A DNA stretch of 36,835 nucleotides from Polaromonas sp. (lineage in GTDB: Bacteria > Pseudomonadota > Gammaproteobacteria > Burkholderiales > Burkholderiaceae_C): positions 1 through 36,835 of the forward strand of contig JANYED010000042.1 in the NCBI GenBank assembly GCA_025363315.1, in the 5' to 3' direction. Position numbers and translations under genes: made by a program. Position 1 is the stretch's first letter; each line of letters starts with the position of its first letter. The notes under the pieces are model-generated. The model was given only the letters and a program-made list of their open reading frames with translations, did not search any database and was not told the origin of the DNA. Positions 7,821-16,538 of the stretch are shown piece by piece.

Positions 7821-8840
7821 TCATTCATACCCGAATGATTTGACGCGGTCTTCATTGTCCGCCCAGCCTGAGCGAACCTTGACCCAAATCTCAAGAAACA
7901 CCTTGTTGCCCGTCAGCGCCTCCAGTTCATGCCGCGCCTCTGTGCCCATGCGCTTGAGCTTTTCGCCTTTGTCGCCAATGATCATGCCCTTGTGACCGTC
8001 GCGCTCCACCACGATGGTGGCGGCAATTTTGCGCAGGTTGCCCTCTTGCTCGTACTTGTCAATGATGACGGTTGACGTATACGGCAGCTCATCGCCCGTC
8101 AGGCGAAACAGCTTTTCACGAATCATCTCGGCGGCCATGAAGCGGTCACTGCGGTCGGTGAGAGCGTCAGCCTCGTACATCCAGGCTTGCTGGGGCAGGT
8201 ATTTTTCACAGATACCAAACACGCGCTCCACATCTTTCGCGCTGTTGGCCGACATAGGCACAAACTCGGCAAAGTCGCGCTTGGTTTGCATCATTTGCAG
8301 CCACGGTGCAATGTCGCCCCGGCGGTGAATCAGGTCAAACTTGTTGGCCAGCAAAATGGCGGGCGTGCCTGCTGGCAACAGGCTCAAAACCTTTTCGTCG
8401 GCCTGGTTGAATTGCCCTGCTTCGACCACAAAGACAATCAAGTCCACATCGTTGACAGCGCCCACGACGGTGCGGTTAAGAGAGCGGTTTAGCGCGTTGC
8501 CGTGGCGAGTTTGAAAACCTGGCGTGTCGACAAACACGAATTGCGTGGGGCCCACCGTTTTCATGCCAGTGATGCGGTGGCGCGTGGTTTGCGCCTTGCG
8601 CGAGGTGATGCTGACCTTTTGGCCAACCAGTGCATTGAGCAGCGTTGACTTCCCCACATTAGGCTTGCCGACAATGGCAATCAGACCGCAGCGCTGGGTG
8701 TCTAGCGCTGGGGTATCGGGTGCATCGCCGGCAGGCGTGGTGCTGGCCCGATTTGAAAAAGCTTTGGCCATCATGGCCTCAACGGCCGCAGCTTGGGCCT
8801 GCGCAGCAACTTCGTCAGGGGTCAATTTTTTATCAGTCAT
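7821..8840 (-). CDS. era: GTPase Era
   Basis: Era is an essential GTPase that binds the 3' end of 16S rRNA and assists 30S assembly. The protein has 339 residues, about 40 longer than E. coli Era because of a low-complexity alanine-rich N-terminal extension (residues 1-50). GKPNVGKS at 58-65 is the Walker A/G1 motif. DTPG, in [12 protein letters not shown], is G3 and NKFD is G4. The C-terminal KH domain shows [15 protein letters not shown]. The ATG at 8840 overlaps the rnc stop by four bases (ATGA), so rnc and era are coupled. An internal start closer to the G domain is possible, since the extension is unconserved in character. Confidence 0.96.
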   Translation of the reverse strand: MTDKKLTPDEVAAQAQAAAVEAMMAKAFSNRASTTPAGDAPDTPALDTQRCGLIAIVGKPNVGKSTLLNALVGQKVSITSRKAQTTRHRITGMKTVGPTQFVFVDTPGFQTRHGNALNRSLNRTVVGAVNDVDLIVFVVEAGQFNQADEKVLSLLPAGTPAILLANKFDLIHRRGDIAPWLQMMQTKRDFAEFVPMSANSAKDVERVFGICEKYLPQQAWMYEADALTDRSDRFMAAEMIREKLFRLTGDELPYTSTVIIDKYEQEGNLRKIAATIVVERDGHKGMIIGDKGEKLKRMGTEARHELEALTGNKVFLEIWVKVRSGWADNEDRVKSFGYE

Positions 8841-9532
8841 AGGGTTTTGATGAATGCAAGCATTGCCGAGGCGGCTGCCTGCTCACCCGCACGGCGCGAA
8901 TTACCTGTGCCGCGTTCGGCACGGCGGTATTCAACGATTTCACACTCGACATCAAAGGTCTGCTTGTGCGCTGCGCCTTCAGTGCCGACGATGCGGTAAA
9001 TCGGCAAGCTCATTTTGTTGCCCTGCAACCACTCCTGCAATTCAGTTTTAGCGTCTTTGCCAATGGCCTGCATTTGGGCATTGATTTCCAGGTCTTTGAA
9101 CAAGCGGCGCACCAGACTTGACGCGACATCAAAACCAGCATCAAGGTGAACCGCACCAATCACTGCTTCCAACGCATCGGCCAGAATAGACGCCCGATTT
9201 TGTCCGCCAGACTTGGCCTCGCCCTCGCCCAGGCGCAGCAGGTTTGGCAAGCCGAGCGTTAGCGCAACCTGATGCAGAGTTTCCTGCTTGACCAGATTGG
9301 CTCTGGCGCGTGACAAATCGCCTTCAGGAGAGTCTTTCAGCCGCTCGTAAAGCAGCCCGGCGACCGCCAGGTTTAAAACCGAGTCTCCCAAAAACTCGAT
9401 GCGCTCGTTATGGTCAGATGAAAAACTGCGATGCGTGAGTGCCTGAACCAGCAACCTTGAGTTGGTGAACGTGTGGTCCAGGCGCGTTTGCAGCGCCAGC
9501 AAATCAGAACCTGATGCAGAACTGGCACGCAC
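8837..9532 (-). CDS. rnc: Ribonuclease III
   Basis: RNase III cleaves double-stranded RNA, including the 30S rRNA precursor. The protein has 231 residues. [15 protein letters not shown] at 41-55 is the signature helix with catalytic E46 and D50. [16 protein letters not shown] supplies the second pair of metal-binding acids. The C-terminal dsRNA-binding domain includes [12 protein letters not shown] and ends with a KH-like helix pattern, [14 protein letters not shown]. Translation starts at a GTG at 9532, immediately after the stop of the DUF4845 gene. The rnc-era overlap is the usual arrangement. Confidence 0.95.
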   Translation of the reverse strand: MRASSASGSDLLALQTRLDHTFTNSRLLVQALTHRSFSSDHNERIEFLGDSVLNLAVAGLLYERLKDSPEGDLSRARANLVKQETLHQVALTLGLPNLLRLGEGEAKSGGQNRASILADALEAVIGAVHLDAGFDVASSLVRRLFKDLEINAQMQAIGKDAKTELQEWLQGNKMSLPIYRIVGTEGAAHKQTFDVECEIVEYRRAERGTGNSRRAGEQAAASAMLAFIKTL

Positions 9533-9892
9533 TTATTTTGAGCGACCCGTGTACTTGAGCAGCAAATAGGCCGGGCCACCAAGGTGAATTTCCTTGTTGT
9601 AAGCAAAAGAGACCACGATCTTGTCACCTTCTTTCGTCACGTCAAGGTCCTTGCCAGTCAAAGACTTGATGTCGTCAATCTGCGAGGCTTTGTCAAAGGT
9701 GCTGCGCACCTCGGCCACAGTGTTGCCGTCTTTGGCCTTGTTGACAGCCTTGCCAATCGCCTGAAACTCGAGCAATGTGGGGAACACCTGCGCGCCCACA
9801 ATGCCGCTAAAGACCAGCACACCGCCAACAAACAAGAGCCCAATAAATGAGACGCCACGCTGGTTGTTTTTAAGGTTTTGGGAATATTTCAT
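9533..9892 (-). CDS. DUF4845 family membrane-anchored protein
   Basis: This small protein of 119 residues has an N-terminal segment resembling a type IV pilin-like start. It opens QRGVSFIGLLFVGGVLVF, a single hydrophobic helix after a short basic stretch. A small soluble domain ending LLKYTGRSK follows. It fits DUF4845, which in Burkholderiales sits between lepB and rnc. The function is unknown. The hydrophobic helix after QRGVSFIGLL could be processed like a prepilin, but the usual glutamate at position +5 is not seen. The gene lies 30 bases after lepB and abuts rnc. Confidence 0.85.
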   Translation of the reverse strand: MKYSQNLKNNQRGVSFIGLLFVGGVLVFSGIVGAQVFPTLLEFQAIGKAVNKAKDGNTVAEVRSTFDKASQIDDIKSLTGKDLDVTKEGDKIVVSFAYNKEIHLGGPAYLLLKYTGRSK

Positions 9893-9922
9893 AGGTTTCT
9901 CCAGACAACGATAGCAATTGAA

Positions 9923-10912
9923 TCAGTTAAATGAACCAATGCGTTTGAGGTTTCCGAAATTCATCCAGACGAAAAAAGCTTTGCCTACAATATTTTTTTC
10001 CGGCACGAAACCCCAGTAACGCGAATCGAGCGAGTTGTCCCGGTTGTCGCCCATCATGAAGTAGTGACCCTGCGGAACTTTGCAAACGACCCCTTCGTTA
10101 CTGTAGCGGCAATTTTGCTTGTCAGGAAAATCTTCAGCGCCAGGGATAAAAGCAGGGCGGTCGTCGTCGTTGAGCAAACGGTATTTCCTGCTGCCAGTCG
10201 TTTCTTCAAACTGCTTTGAATAACGCAGGGTGTCTTCGTCGAAAAAATCGGGCAAAGCGGTTTTGTTCAAAGGCTTGCCGTTGATGGTCAGCTTTTTGTT
10301 CAGGTAGGCGACCTCATCGCCCGGCACGCCCACCACGCGTTTGATGTAGTCCAGGCTGGGCTTGGGCGGGTAGCGAAACACCATCACATCGCCACGCTGC
10401 GGGCTGTTGTTGTCAAGTACCTTGAGGTTGATGACTGGCAGCCGCACACCGTAATGAAATTTATTGACCAGGATCAGGTCGTTGATCAACAACGTCGGAA
10501 TCATCGAGCCCGACGGAATTTTAAAAGGTTCAAACAAAAACGAACGCAATAAAAACACCACGATGATGACGGGAAACAAACCCGCCGTCCAGTCCAACCA
10601 CCACGGTTGCATGATGAGCTGTGTTTTGGTTTGACTGGTGTCACTGTCAACTTTGGTGATACCCATCGCCGCCAGCTCCGCCTGACGCTTGGCCGTTGCT
10701 TCGTCCAGCGCCTGAACGTCTTTGTAGCGGTGGGGCAGAAAATAAAACTGCTCCGCTACCCAATAAGTTCCAGTGACAACTGCCGCCAGGAACAGCAGTA
10801 GTGAAAAGTTGCCATCGACCATCCCAAAGTACCAAGCGGCACCATAGCTGACGAACGCCGCCAGCACAACAGCCGTGATGCCGCTCATTGATTTCGTGAT
10901 CGCCGTTGCCAT
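9923..10912 (-). CDS. lepB: Signal peptidase I
   Basis: LepB removes signal peptides from exported proteins on the outer face of the inner membrane. The protein has 329 residues. There are hydrophobic segments at about 12-30 and 36-53, a cytoplasmic loop, and a third at 107-124. The catalytic dyad is S136 in KIPSGSMIPTL and K191 in YIKRVVGVPGDEV. MGDNRDNSLDSRYWGFVP is the conserved box E. The start ATG overlaps the lepA stop by one base (TAATG), so the genes are coupled, as in E. coli. A 6-membered processing and ribosome operon follows. Confidence 0.97.
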   Translation of the reverse strand: MATAITKSMSGITAVVLAAFVSYGAAWYFGMVDGNFSLLLFLAAVVTGTYWVAEQFYFLPHRYKDVQALDEATAKRQAELAAMGITKVDSDTSQTKTQLIMQPWWLDWTAGLFPVIIVVFLLRSFLFEPFKIPSGSMIPTLLINDLILVNKFHYGVRLPVINLKVLDNNSPQRGDVMVFRYPPKPSLDYIKRVVGVPGDEVAYLNKKLTINGKPLNKTALPDFFDEDTLRYSKQFEETTGSRKYRLLNDDDRPAFIPGAEDFPDKQNCRYSNEGVVCKVPQGHYFMMGDNRDNSLDSRYWGFVPEKNIVGKAFFVWMNFGNLKRIGSFN

Positions 10913-12723
10913 TAATCTTCGACCTGCAAAATAGCCAGGAATGCTTCTTGCGGCACTTCAACCGATCCGATTTGTTTCATGCGTTTTTTACCCGCTTTTT
11001 GTTTTTCAAGGAGTTTGCGTTTGCGTGAAATGTCACCGCCGTAGCACTTGGCGATCACGTTCTTGCGAAGGGCCTTGATTGTCTCACGCGCAATGATGTT
11101 GGCACCAATGGCCGCCTGGATGGCAACGTCAAACTGCTGGCGTGAAATGATCTCGCGCATTTTGGCCACTACAGCTCGGCCGCGGTAGGCCGACTGGCTG
11201 CGGTGCACGATGATGGACAGTGCGTCGACCTTCTCGCCATTGAGCAAGATATCGACCTTTACCACATCTGAAGCGCGGAATTCTTTGAAGGTGTAATCCA
11301 TCGACGCATAGCCGCGCGACACCGATTTGAGCTTGTCAAAAAAGTCGAGCACGATCTCGCCCAGCGGCATCTCGTACGTCAGCATGACTTGCTTGCCGTG
11401 GTACGCCATATTCAGCTGCACGCCGCGTTTTTGGTTGGCCAGCGTCATGACGGCGCCGACATAGTCTTGCGGCATGTACAAATGCACCGTGACGATAGGC
11501 TCGCGGATTTCATTGACCCGGCCGGCGTCGGGAATTTTCGATGGATTCTCCACCTTGATGATCTCGCCATCAGCCTTGAGCACCTCATAAACGACACTTG
11601 GAGCTGTAGTGATCAGGTCTTGGTCAAACTCACGCTCCAGCCGCTCCTGCACAATTTCCATGTGTAGCAGCCCCAAAAAGCCGCACCTGAAGCCAAAGCC
11701 CAGCGCCTCGCTGACTTCCGGCTCGTAGTGCAGCGATGCATCGTTGAGCTTGAGCTTTTCAAGCGCATCGCGCAGCGATTCGTATTCACTGGCTTCAGAC
11801 GGGTACAAGCCTGCGAACACCGCCGGCTGAATTTCTTTAAAGCCAGGCAGCGCCTCGGTCGCGGTGGCGCTCAGGCCGCCGCTGCCGGCCTTGATGCGGG
11901 TGATGGTGTCACCCACCCGCGCGGCTTGAAGTTCCTTAATACCCGCAATCACAAAGCCCACCTCGCCCGCTTCCAGCGACGGCTGCGGCTCGTTGTGGGG
12001 GGTGAATACGCCTAGCTGCTCGGCGTTGTACATCGCTTCGCTGGCCATCAGCTTGATGCGGTCACCTTTGACCAAACGGCCATCAACCACCCGCACCAGC
12101 ATGACCACGCCCACATAAGCGTCGTACCAGCTGTCGATGATCATGGCGCGTAGGGGCCCATCAGGATTACCTTGGGGCGGTGGAATGCGTGCCACAACGG
12201 CTTCCAAAATTTCGTCGATACCCAGACCAGTTTTTGCGCTACAAGGGATCGCATCTGTGGCATCGATGCCGATGACTTCTTCTATCTCCTGCTTGGCGTT
12301 GTCAGGATCAGCTTGCGGCAGATCCATTTTGTTGAGCACCGGCACGACCTCAACGCCGAGATCAAGCGCGGTGTAGCAATTGGCCACGGTCTGTGCTTCA
12401 ACACCCTGCGATGCATCAACCACCAGCAGCGCGCCTTCGCATGCCGATAAAGAACGGCTGACTTCGTACGAGAAGTCGACATGGCCAGGCGTATCGATCA
12501 GATTCAGGTTGTAAATCTGCCCATCAAGTGCCTTGTATTTAAGCGCAGCGGTCTGCGCCTTGATGGTTATCCCACGCTCTTTTTCGATATCCATGGAATC
12601 GAGAACCTGAGCGCTCATCTCTCTGTCTTGCAAACCGCCACAGCGCTGGATCAATCGGTCTGCGAGTGTGGACTTGCCATGATCAATGTGCGCAATGATC
12701 GAAAAATTTCTGATGTGATTCAT
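10912..12723 (-). CDS. lepA: Elongation factor 4 (LepA)
   Basis: LepA is a ribosome-binding translational GTPase related to EF-G. The protein has 603 residues from the ATG at 12723; a TTG three bases upstream is less likely. [15 protein letters not shown] is G1, and the LepA-specific run [11 protein letters not shown] is the switch region. DTPGHVDF is G3, NKMDLP is G4 and SAKTG is G5. The C-terminal domain contains [20 protein letters not shown]. It heads the lepA-lepB-DUF4845-rnc-era operon. A strong terminator hairpin sits 63 bases upstream of the start, so either the promoter lies in that short gap or the hairpin acts as an attenuator. Confidence 0.97.
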   Translation of the reverse strand: MNHIRNFSIIAHIDHGKSTLADRLIQRCGGLQDREMSAQVLDSMDIEKERGITIKAQTAALKYKALDGQIYNLNLIDTPGHVDFSYEVSRSLSACEGALLVVDASQGVEAQTVANCYTALDLGVEVVPVLNKMDLPQADPDNAKQEIEEVIGIDATDAIPCSAKTGLGIDEILEAVVARIPPPQGNPDGPLRAMIIDSWYDAYVGVVMLVRVVDGRLVKGDRIKLMASEAMYNAEQLGVFTPHNEPQPSLEAGEVGFVIAGIKELQAARVGDTITRIKAGSGGLSATATEALPGFKEIQPAVFAGLYPSEASEYESLRDALEKLKLNDASLHYEPEVSEALGFGFRCGFLGLLHMEIVQERLEREFDQDLITTAPSVVYEVLKADGEIIKVENPSKIPDAGRVNEIREPIVTVHLYMPQDYVGAVMTLANQKRGVQLNMAYHGKQVMLTYEMPLGEIVLDFFDKLKSVSRGYASMDYTFKEFRASDVVKVDILLNGEKVDALSIIVHRSQSAYRGRAVVAKMREIISRQQFDVAIQAAIGANIIARETIKALRKNVIAKCYGGDISRKRKLLEKQKAGKKRMKQIGSVEVPQEAFLAILQVED

Positions 12724-12786
12724 CAACGAAAACGCCTAAGTGCTTGAAAGTATTGCGAACAGCGATGTTGCCATTGCGCATGAAAC

Positions 12787-12820
12787 ATAAAAAAGGGCGC
12801 GTCGGTTTGCGACGCGCCCT
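12787..12820 (-). terminator. Rho-independent terminator upstream of lepA
   Basis: GGGCGCGTCG (12795-12804) pairs perfectly with CGACGCGCCC (12810-12819) across a 5-base loop. On minus it is followed by TTTTTT. It cannot be the mucD terminator, which lies about 400 bases further upstream, so it must end a small RNA or regulate entry into lepA. Confidence 0.85.
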
Positions 12821-12855
12821 GAACCAACAATCTATGGCAACTGCTATGTTGGATC
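12789..12855 (-). ncRNA. Candidate small RNA or leader RNA before lepA
   Basis: On minus, a TACAAT -10-like box (12859-12864) is followed about 7 bases later by CCAACA (reading from 12852). This can pair with TGTTGG (12829-12824) and leads straight into the strong terminator. The predicted RNA is about 65 nucleotides with two stem-loops. No good -35 box is seen at 17 bases. An upstream arm TGTTGGA (12894-12888) could compete for the same CCAACA arm if transcription starts earlier. The call rests on structure only; no known RNA family was recognised. Confidence 0.35.
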
Positions 12856-12945
12856 TTCATTGTAGGCAAAAACACCAGAACGAGAAGTCCAACATTGCGC
12901 ATATTTCTGTCGTTGCAGGACCGCAACATCAATTTTATGAACAGG

Positions 12946-12954
12946 TTATCCACA
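12946..12954 (+). promoter_or_regulatory. Exact DnaA-box sequence TTATCCACA
   Basis: A single perfect 9-base DnaA box lies in the AT-rich degP-lepA intergenic region. One such box can occur by chance. No cluster of boxes, and no dnaA or dnaN gene, is nearby, so this is not an origin. Confidence 0.3.
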
Positions 12955-13211
12955 ATTTTAACTGAATCGCTCTGGACAACTTGTGCGTGATCTGTGGAGC
13001 AAGTGAGGATATGTCAATTTGCATTGTAAACAACCGACATTTATGGTCTCTGACATAACGGATATGCAAAAAATCATATTTTTTAGATTTGTTAGTGACT
13101 TTAAATAATATAGGGTGGAGTTGTTAGTCCGCCGCAGTGCATGACAGGCTGCGATTTATTTTTCCCGGACTGCGCAAAAAAATATTTTGACCGCTTTTAG
13201 TTCGCACTTTT

Positions 13212-13247
13212 TAACAAAAAACCCCGAGCCCAGGCCGGGTATCGGGG
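13212..13247 (-). terminator. Terminator of the rpoE-mucD operon
   Basis: CCCCGA (13222-13227) pairs with TCGGGG (13242-13247), with additional GCCC/GGGC pairing inside. On minus it is followed by TTTTTTGTTAAAAAG. It lies about 45 bases past the degP/mucD stop. Confidence 0.8.
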
Positions 13248-13292
13248 TGGTTGTTGCCTCAGATATCAGGAGGTTCAGGGGCAGATCAGCCC

Positions 13293-14771
13293 TTACCGCG
13301 CCGGTCGAATCAAAACGTACTGTGCCAACTCGCCACGCCGGAACAGCACATTGGCCGGTTTTGTTTTGTCCAGTTTTGCAAGCGCAGCTTCAAATTCCTT
13401 GACGTTGGTGATCTCTGTATTGGCGATGGCGACAATCACATCGCCCTCGCGCAGACCTGCTCTGGCCGCGGCACCTTCGGCAGTGTCAATCTTGACGCCA
13501 CCTTTGATTTTGAGTTCCTTCTTTTGCGCATCAGTGACTTCGCTGACAGCCATGCCCAGCACCTGGGCCGGGCCGGCAACGGGCGGTTTGGGCTCTGGCC
13601 CGCTTGCTTTGCGAACAGGCTTTTCAGCTTCCACTTCAGCCACGACAACTGACAGGTCTTTGCTGGCGCCGCGCCTGAAGACCGTCACCACGGATTTGGT
13701 ACCCGGTTTGACATTGCCCACCAGGCGCGGCAGATCGGTAGATTTTTCGATCGCCTTGCCGTCAAATTTCGTGATGATGTCCCCCGCCTCAATGCCCGCT
13801 TTGTCAGCCGGTGCGCCTGCCTCAACGCCCCTGACCAACGCGCCTTGGGCTTTGCCAAGACCAATCGATTCCGCGACGTCCTTGCTGACTTGATCGATCT
13901 GCACGCCGATACGGCCGCGGGTGACTTTGCCAGAAGCCCGCAGCTGGTCAGCCACGCGGCCGGCTTCGTCCATGGGAATGGCAAATGAAATGCCCTGAAA
14001 ACCGCCCGAGCGTGAATAAATCTGGCTGTTGATACCGATCACCTCGCCGCGCATGTTGATCAACGGACCACCCGAATTGCCTGGGTTGATGGCGACATCT
14101 GTTTGAATAAAAGGCAGGTAGTCGCCGGTGTCGCGCTGTTTGGCGCTGACAATGCCAGCTGTGACGGTGTTCTCCAGACCGAACGGGGAACCGATGGCCA
14201 TGACCCACTCCCCAACCCTGAGCCGGTTGGAGTCGCCAATCTTGACCGCCTGCAGGCCGGTGGCTTCAATTTTCACAACGGCGACGTCCGTGCGCTTGTC
14301 GGCGCCAATAATTTTGGCTTTGTACTCGCGGTTGTCGGTCAGTGTCACGATGACTTCGTCAGCGCCTTCGACAACGTGCGCGTTGGTCATCACAAAACCA
14401 TCAGCGGTGAGAATAAAACCTGAGCCGACACCGCGCGGCTGAGCGTCTTCCTGTGGCGCTGGCGAACGCTCAGAGCGTGGGCCGCGAGGCGTGTTCGGAG
14501 CCGCGTTAGGAGGTATGGGAATGCCAAAGCGGCGAAAAAATTCAAGCATTTGCTCGTCCGCTCCTCCGCCAGCTGCTGCCTTGACCTTTTCAGAAGTCCG
14601 AATGTTGACCACGGAAGGGCCAACCTGCTCCACCAGATCGGTAAAGTCAGGCAACGTACGATTTTGTGCCCATGCGGATGGCGAATGCGCTGCCGCCAGC
14701 AGCGCAGCTAGACACAGCGACATCACGGCAACCTTGGCCCGTAGTGATTTTTTCAGGGGTACAAACATCAT
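13293..14771 (-). CDS. mucD: Periplasmic serine protease, DegP/MucD (HtrA family)
   Basis: This HtrA-family protease and chaperone degrades misfolded envelope proteins. It has 492 residues with a signal peptide of about 35 residues ending SAWAQ. The catalytic triad is H132 (MTNAHVVEGAD), D162 (RTDVAVVKIEA) and S233 (NPGNSGGPLINM). Two PDZ domains follow, near 270-365 and 395-490. It is the last gene of the rpoE-rseA-rseB operon, the arrangement of algU-mucA-mucB-mucD in Pseudomonas, and is followed by a terminator. It starts with tandem ATG codons; either could be used. The linker at about 85-110 is proline-rich. Confidence 0.93.
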   Translation of the reverse strand: MMFVPLKKSLRAKVAVMSLCLAALLAAAHSPSAWAQNRTLPDFTDLVEQVGPSVVNIRTSEKVKAAAGGGADEQMLEFFRRFGIPIPPNAAPNTPRGPRSERSPAPQEDAQPRGVGSGFILTADGFVMTNAHVVEGADEVIVTLTDNREYKAKIIGADKRTDVAVVKIEATGLQAVKIGDSNRLRVGEWVMAIGSPFGLENTVTAGIVSAKQRDTGDYLPFIQTDVAINPGNSGGPLINMRGEVIGINSQIYSRSGGFQGISFAIPMDEAGRVADQLRASGKVTRGRIGVQIDQVSKDVAESIGLGKAQGALVRGVEAGAPADKAGIEAGDIITKFDGKAIEKSTDLPRLVGNVKPGTKSVVTVFRRGASKDLSVVVAEVEAEKPVRKASGPEPKPPVAGPAQVLGMAVSEVTDAQKKELKIKGGVKIDTAEGAAARAGLREGDVIVAIANTEITNVKEFEAALAKLDKTKPANVLFRRGELAQYVLIRPAR

Positions 14772-14805
14772 CGACCTCGTTATAAGTAGTAATTAATTTA
14801 AAGAG

Positions 14806-15849
14806 CTATTTTTTACGTTCAAGCGAGACGGCAAACTGTTTGAGAGTCGTCATTGGCACCTCGCCCATGGCAGTCAGCCAGTAATTGCCGATCTGCCGGG
14901 TCAGGGTGTGGGTGGCGCCCATCGACATGGCTGACTCCTTGCCGTGGCGCTGGCGGTCGTAGGGCTGGACAAACAGCGAGACCGATGCCAGCCCATCAGA
15001 AAATACCCATTGCATCGCGTCTTGCACGCCAGAGGCTTCGGCAGCGATGGCGCCCGCTAAGGCTGGCCTTTTGTAGCAACTCATTGGTTTGAACCCGGCC
15101 ACCGACGCCGGCAACTGCCAGCCTTCTGCACTAGCGGTGGTTTTGACGAGCGCGGGCTGTTCGACTCGGTAACCATCAACCTTCGCCATCATTTGAAGCA
15201 GCTTGTCGGACTTCACCGGGGCGTCCATCAGCAGCTCGGAAAATGCGGCCTGCTCCAGCACCTGGCCATCAACGTCCAGAGTTTGCAGCTTCACCACCAG
15301 CCCTTTTTTCTGCTCTGTCCAGACACGGTAGCCAAAGCGCATCGTGTCTTTAGGCACCAAAAGGGCAATGTCAGCCTCTACGCCGGCAATCCGCTCAGAA
15401 CCCTCCAGCTTAAGCCGGTAATAGTCCGAAATGCGATGATCTGACGACTGAACAATCTCCGGGAACGCGCCAAAAGTGTCGCGCTTTTCGTGGCGCACCA
15501 GCTTTTGCTCCGGGATGAAGGTCACGATTTTATCGTTGTGACGAAAAGTTGAGCGTGGCGCGCCTGTCAGGGTTTCAACCCGCTCGGTCTGTTGGCCGCC
15601 CTCGCAAACGTACCAGATTTTTGCACTTTGCATCTGGCCGCCAGACGACACGACATAAGTGCCGATGTAAGCGCGGTTTTTAGACACCTCATGCATGCGG
15701 CGCAGCCAATCGTTCAGTCCTTTGGCCTCTTGGGAAGCGGCTGGCGCAACCGTCACCGGGCTCGTCATCAATGTTTGAGATGCTACTAAATTAGGAGTTG
15801 CCAGCGCCCATAAACAAAGGGCTAGAAGGCTATATTTCTGGTAAGACAT
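14806..15849 (-). CDS. rseB: Sigma-E regulatory protein RseB/MucB
   Basis: RseB/MucB is a periplasmic lipid-sensing protein that binds the anti-sigma factor and protects it from proteolysis. The protein has 347 residues with a signal peptide at about 1-24 ending NLVAS. The N-terminal domain has NDWLRRMHEVSKNRAYIGTY. The C-terminal domain follows and ends with a conserved WLTAMGEVP-like strand. The gene lies 36 bases after rseA and 34 bases before mucD. The DNA encoding the signal peptide (15781-15837) is a diverged copy of the window's palindromic repeat, which suggests that the export signal derives from, or was overwritten by, the element. Confidence 0.9.
   Translation of the reverse strand: MSYQKYSLLALCLWALATPNLVASQTLMTSPVTVAPAASQEAKGLNDWLRRMHEVSKNRAYIGTYVVSSGGQMQSAKIWYVCEGGQQTERVETLTGAPRSTFRHNDKIVTFIPEQKLVRHEKRDTFGAFPEIVQSSDHRISDYYRLKLEGSERIAGVEADIALLVPKDTMRFGYRVWTEQKKGLVVKLQTLDVDGQVLEQAAFSELLMDAPVKSDKLLQMMAKVDGYRVEQPALVKTTASAEGWQLPASVAGFKPMSCYKRPALAGAIAAEASGVQDAMQWVFSDGLASVSLFVQPYDRQRHGKESAMSMGATHTLTRQIGNYWLTAMGEVPMTTLKQFAVSLERKK
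15781..15838 (+). repeat. Palindromic repeat copy E, encoding the RseB signal peptide
   Basis: TGCTACTAAATTAGGAGTTG, then CCAGCGCCCATAAAC, then AAAGGGCTAGAAGGC follows the repeat layout closely, with GAGTTGCCAGCGCCC in place of GAGCTGCTTGCGCCC. On the gene strand the frame is the same as in rne and sppA. It gives the hydrophobic run SLLALCLWALATPNLVAS. Confidence 0.65.
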
Positions 15850-15885
15850 GTGTTTGAGAAGACTTTTTGCGTTGTCAACGTTAAC

Positions 15886-16506
15886 TCAGCGATTGGACTG
15901 CCTGGGCGCCTCAAAACCAGCATTTCGCACAAAACCTGTGGGCACCGGAAGAGATGTTGCGCCCATTTGTTTGTGGGCCGACAGCAATTCCTCAAGCCTA
16001 GCATCACGAATCACGGGACCCTGCGGCGACGCAATGACCAGTGTTGCGCCCTTGGCGAGTTCCATGCGTTCTGTGCGGTCCTTGAGTTCGGCCAGCTGGA
16101 CTGCAGGCGCGCCAGAAAAAGCACCCGACAGGCTCCATGCAACCGCACCGATCATGCCCAGGCCCGCGAAGCCTGCGACCAGCTTCCAGCGGAACTGATG
16201 ATCGTTGGCGGCCAGCATCGCTGGTGCAGCAACAGCGGCAGACGTCGCCGACGGTGCCGCGGGCTTGTCAATTGACTCGTGCTTTACCCGGGTGCTGACA
16301 CGGTGCACAAAAGCCGGGTCAGCACCGCAGTTGCCCACCGCAGATGAGGCGCGCATGACTTCACCGATCACTTGATAACAATTCCAGTCACTGCACAAAT
16401 CGCTCGTGTCCGTCTGCGGTAAATCGGCAAGTGCTTTTTCAGCCCCCGCTTGTCCATCGAACAGGGCGGAGAACACTTCAGAACTGAAAGGGTCTTGTAG
16501 GGTCAT
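15886..16506 (-). CDS. rseA: Anti-sigma-E factor RseA/MucA
   Basis: This inner-membrane anti-sigma factor holds sigma-E inactive until regulated proteolysis. It has 206 residues from the ATG at 16506. The N-terminal cytoplasmic domain opens with SSEVFSALFDGQAG and has WNCYQVIGEVMR. A single membrane segment (KLVAGFAGLGMIGAVAWSL) lies near residues 110-130, and a periplasmic tail ends the protein. The N-terminal domain carries several cysteines (DLCSDWNC and VGNCGAD), unusual enough to mention. A TTG at 16545 would add 13 residues and overlap rpoE by seven bases; the ATG gives a more typical N-terminus. It lies between rpoE and rseB. Confidence 0.9.
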   Translation of the reverse strand: MTLQDPFSSEVFSALFDGQAGAEKALADLPQTDTSDLCSDWNCYQVIGEVMRASSAVGNCGADPAFVHRVSTRVKHESIDKPAAPSATSAAVAAPAMLAANDHQFRWKLVAGFAGLGMIGAVAWSLSGAFSGAPAVQLAELKDRTERMELAKGATLVIASPQGPVIRDARLEELLSAHKQMGATSLPVPTGFVRNAGFEAPRQSNR

Positions 16507-16538
16507 GATGGGCAGCTTATGTAAGCGGTTTGTCTTTT

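Larger units (their letters stand above)
12724..13292. other. Intergenic region between degP and lepA
   Basis: This stretch of 569 bases has no supported protein gene. From right to left it contains the mucD/degP terminator, an AT-rich segment, an exact DnaA-box sequence (12946-12954), and a set of TGTTGG/CCAACA arms ending in a strong minus-strand terminator. A minus frame of 76 codons (12723-12953) spans the hairpin and is not credible as a gene. Confidence 0.6.

Noticed and set aside
12723-12953. Minus-strand frame of 76 codons upstream of lepA
   Set aside because: It runs through the strong terminator hairpin and lacks a ribosome binding site and protein-like composition.
12900-13100. 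Replication origin suggested by AT-rich DNA and a DnaA box
   Set aside because: Only one box is present, and no dnaA, dnaN, gidA, parA or other origin-linked gene is nearby.
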